A DNA stretch of 64,000 nt from Dictyobacter alpinus (lineage in GTDB: Bacteria > Chloroflexota > Ktedonobacteria > Ktedonobacterales > Ktedonobacteraceae), in the NCBI RefSeq assembly GCF_003967575.1, contig NZ_BIFT01000002.1, forward strand, positions 2,170,001-2,234,000. Reading direction: 5' to 3'. Within the stretch, counting starts at the first letter, position 1. Each line of letters begins with the position of its first letter. A program made the translations under genes and the position numbers. Of the stretch, positions 63,314-64,000 are shown in pieces. The notes under the pieces were generated by a model. That model ran no database searches. It worked only from the letters and a program-made list of their open reading frames with translations, and was not told the origin of the DNA.

Positions 63314-63916
63314 ATGGCAGCGCATCCACAACGTTTATATATGACAGCAGAGCAATATCTTGCGTTTGATCGAGCCAGCGACACAAAATATGAATATCTC
63401 GATGGGGAAGCTGTGGCAATGTCAGGCGGCTCTGTCAATCATAGCCGTTTGGCGGGTAATCTTTTTTTTCTGTTGACTCAGGCATTGGGCACCAGAGGTT
63501 CATGTATTACTTATAATAGTGATATACGTGTCTTCGTTGCCAAACGGCAATACGTCTATCCAGATGTTACGGTCTCCTGTGATGAGAAGGATCATCGAGG
63601 AGAGCAGGATACTCTCTTTTCTCCTCGCCTGGTTGTTGAGGTCATTTCTCCGAGCACAGAAGCCATTGACCGAGGGTGGAAACTGAACTGGTATCGTAGC
63701 CATCCCAGTATTCAGGAATATATGCTTATCAATACACGCATGCAAATGGTAGAAATTTTTAGCCGTGGTAATCCTGGCGACCCCTGGACATATCAAACCT
63801 ATAATGCTCATGAAACCTTTCAACTTGCCTGCCTTGATATCTCCTTGTCCGTAGATGATATCTATGCTGGTTTGCGCATTCCTCTCCCTGATACTCTGGT
63901 GCAAGAGGAAGATTGA
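63314..63916 (+). CDS. Uma2-family (DUF820) endonuclease-fold protein
   Basis: 200 residues from the ATG at 63314 (GAGGA upstream; GTG at 63311 possible). Uma2 pattern: YMTAEQYLAFDRASDTKYEY then LDGEAVAMSGGSVNHSRLAG, DIRVFVAKRQYVYPDVTVSC, LVVEVISPSTEAIDRGWKLN then WYRSHPSIQEYMLINTRMQM. It has the PD-(D/E)XK-like core D-x-R and V-x-E-V-x-S-x-S. Uma2 proteins are widely expanded in Cyanobacteria and Chloroflexi; their function is unproven. Confidence 0.9.
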   Translation: MAAHPQRLYMTAEQYLAFDRASDTKYEYLDGEAVAMSGGSVNHSRLAGNLFFLLTQALGTRGSCITYNSDIRVFVAKRQYVYPDVTVSCDEKDHRGEQDTLFSPRLVVEVISPSTEAIDRGWKLNWYRSHPSIQEYMLINTRMQMVEIFSRGNPGDPWTYQTYNAHETFQLACLDISLSVDDIYAGLRIPLPDTLVQEED

Positions 63917-64000
63917 ACTTGATTCAATACATCCCTAAAAATAGTAAGAAGCGACTTTTACTGGGTAATTTACTTTATGGGCGCAATCATAGCATATTAT

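Overview
The window is a bacterial chromosomal segment of roughly 50% GC. It most likely comes from a soil Chloroflexota of the Ktedonobacteria type. This is inference from gene content: a fused two-ATPase ECF transporter protein, a zinc-ribbon/kinase/TPR signalling protein, a tricorn protease homologue, DUF6745 and SUKH-type genes, and many transposase scars. There is no rRNA, tRNA or taxon-specific marker to confirm it. No rRNA, tRNA, CRISPR array or replication origin was recognised.

Region 1 (1-12 kb) is orderly and mostly on the + strand. It holds a membrane-anchored protein, a PP2C phosphatase, an acetyltransferase, a DUF2332 protein, the complete preQ0/queuosine set queF-queC-queD-queE followed by folE, and the energising module of an ECF vitamin transporter (EcfT plus a fused EcfA-EcfA'). 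FolE makes the 7,8-dihydroneopterin triphosphate used by QueD; QueE and QueC carry it to preQ0, and QueF reduces it to preQ1.

Region 2 (12-27 kb) is mostly on the - strand. It holds metabolic and envelope genes (Nudix, MDR oxidoreductase, HNH-type lipoprotein, DUF1963 protein, DPM1-like glycosyltransferase, LLM oxidoreductase). It then has a five-gene - strand run: DoxX-like protein, 10-TM sensor-like protein, pseudokinase-TPR protein, cyclic amidohydrolase and a candidate ECF S component. The gaps in regions 1-2 carry striking perfect palindromes, several with no spacer and a CpG-rich centre.

Region 3 (27-38 kb) is accessory. It contains integrase, Tn3 and other transposase remnants, frameshifted or truncated genes, and a cassette at 31-34.4 kb (DUF6745 pair, two-helix peptide, standalone TPR protein, DUF3592-like membrane protein). 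Its transcription starts are preceded by copies of the same upstream element. An MFS pump, an AT-rich alpha/beta hydrolase and a CHAT-protease remnant follow.

Region 4 (38-49 kb) is a regulator/efflux/enzyme mosaic. It has a DHA2-type MFS pump diverging from a TetR gene with three operator-like palindromes, a rearranged F420-reductase-like gene diverging from an HxlR regulator, an AraC regulator, a GH-like TIM barrel protein, a GC-rich DHFR-like protein, a methyltransferase and a P-loop kinase.

Region 5 (49-59.7 kb) is rich in SUKH/SMI1-like, HEAT-like and uncharacterised small genes, many broken. It resembles a decayed immunity-gene island without visible toxins, interspersed with GtrA, adenosine deaminase-like, Nudix and WD40/TAT genes.

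Region 6 (59.7-64 kb) has a complete tricorn protease homologue and a Uma2-family nuclease-like gene.
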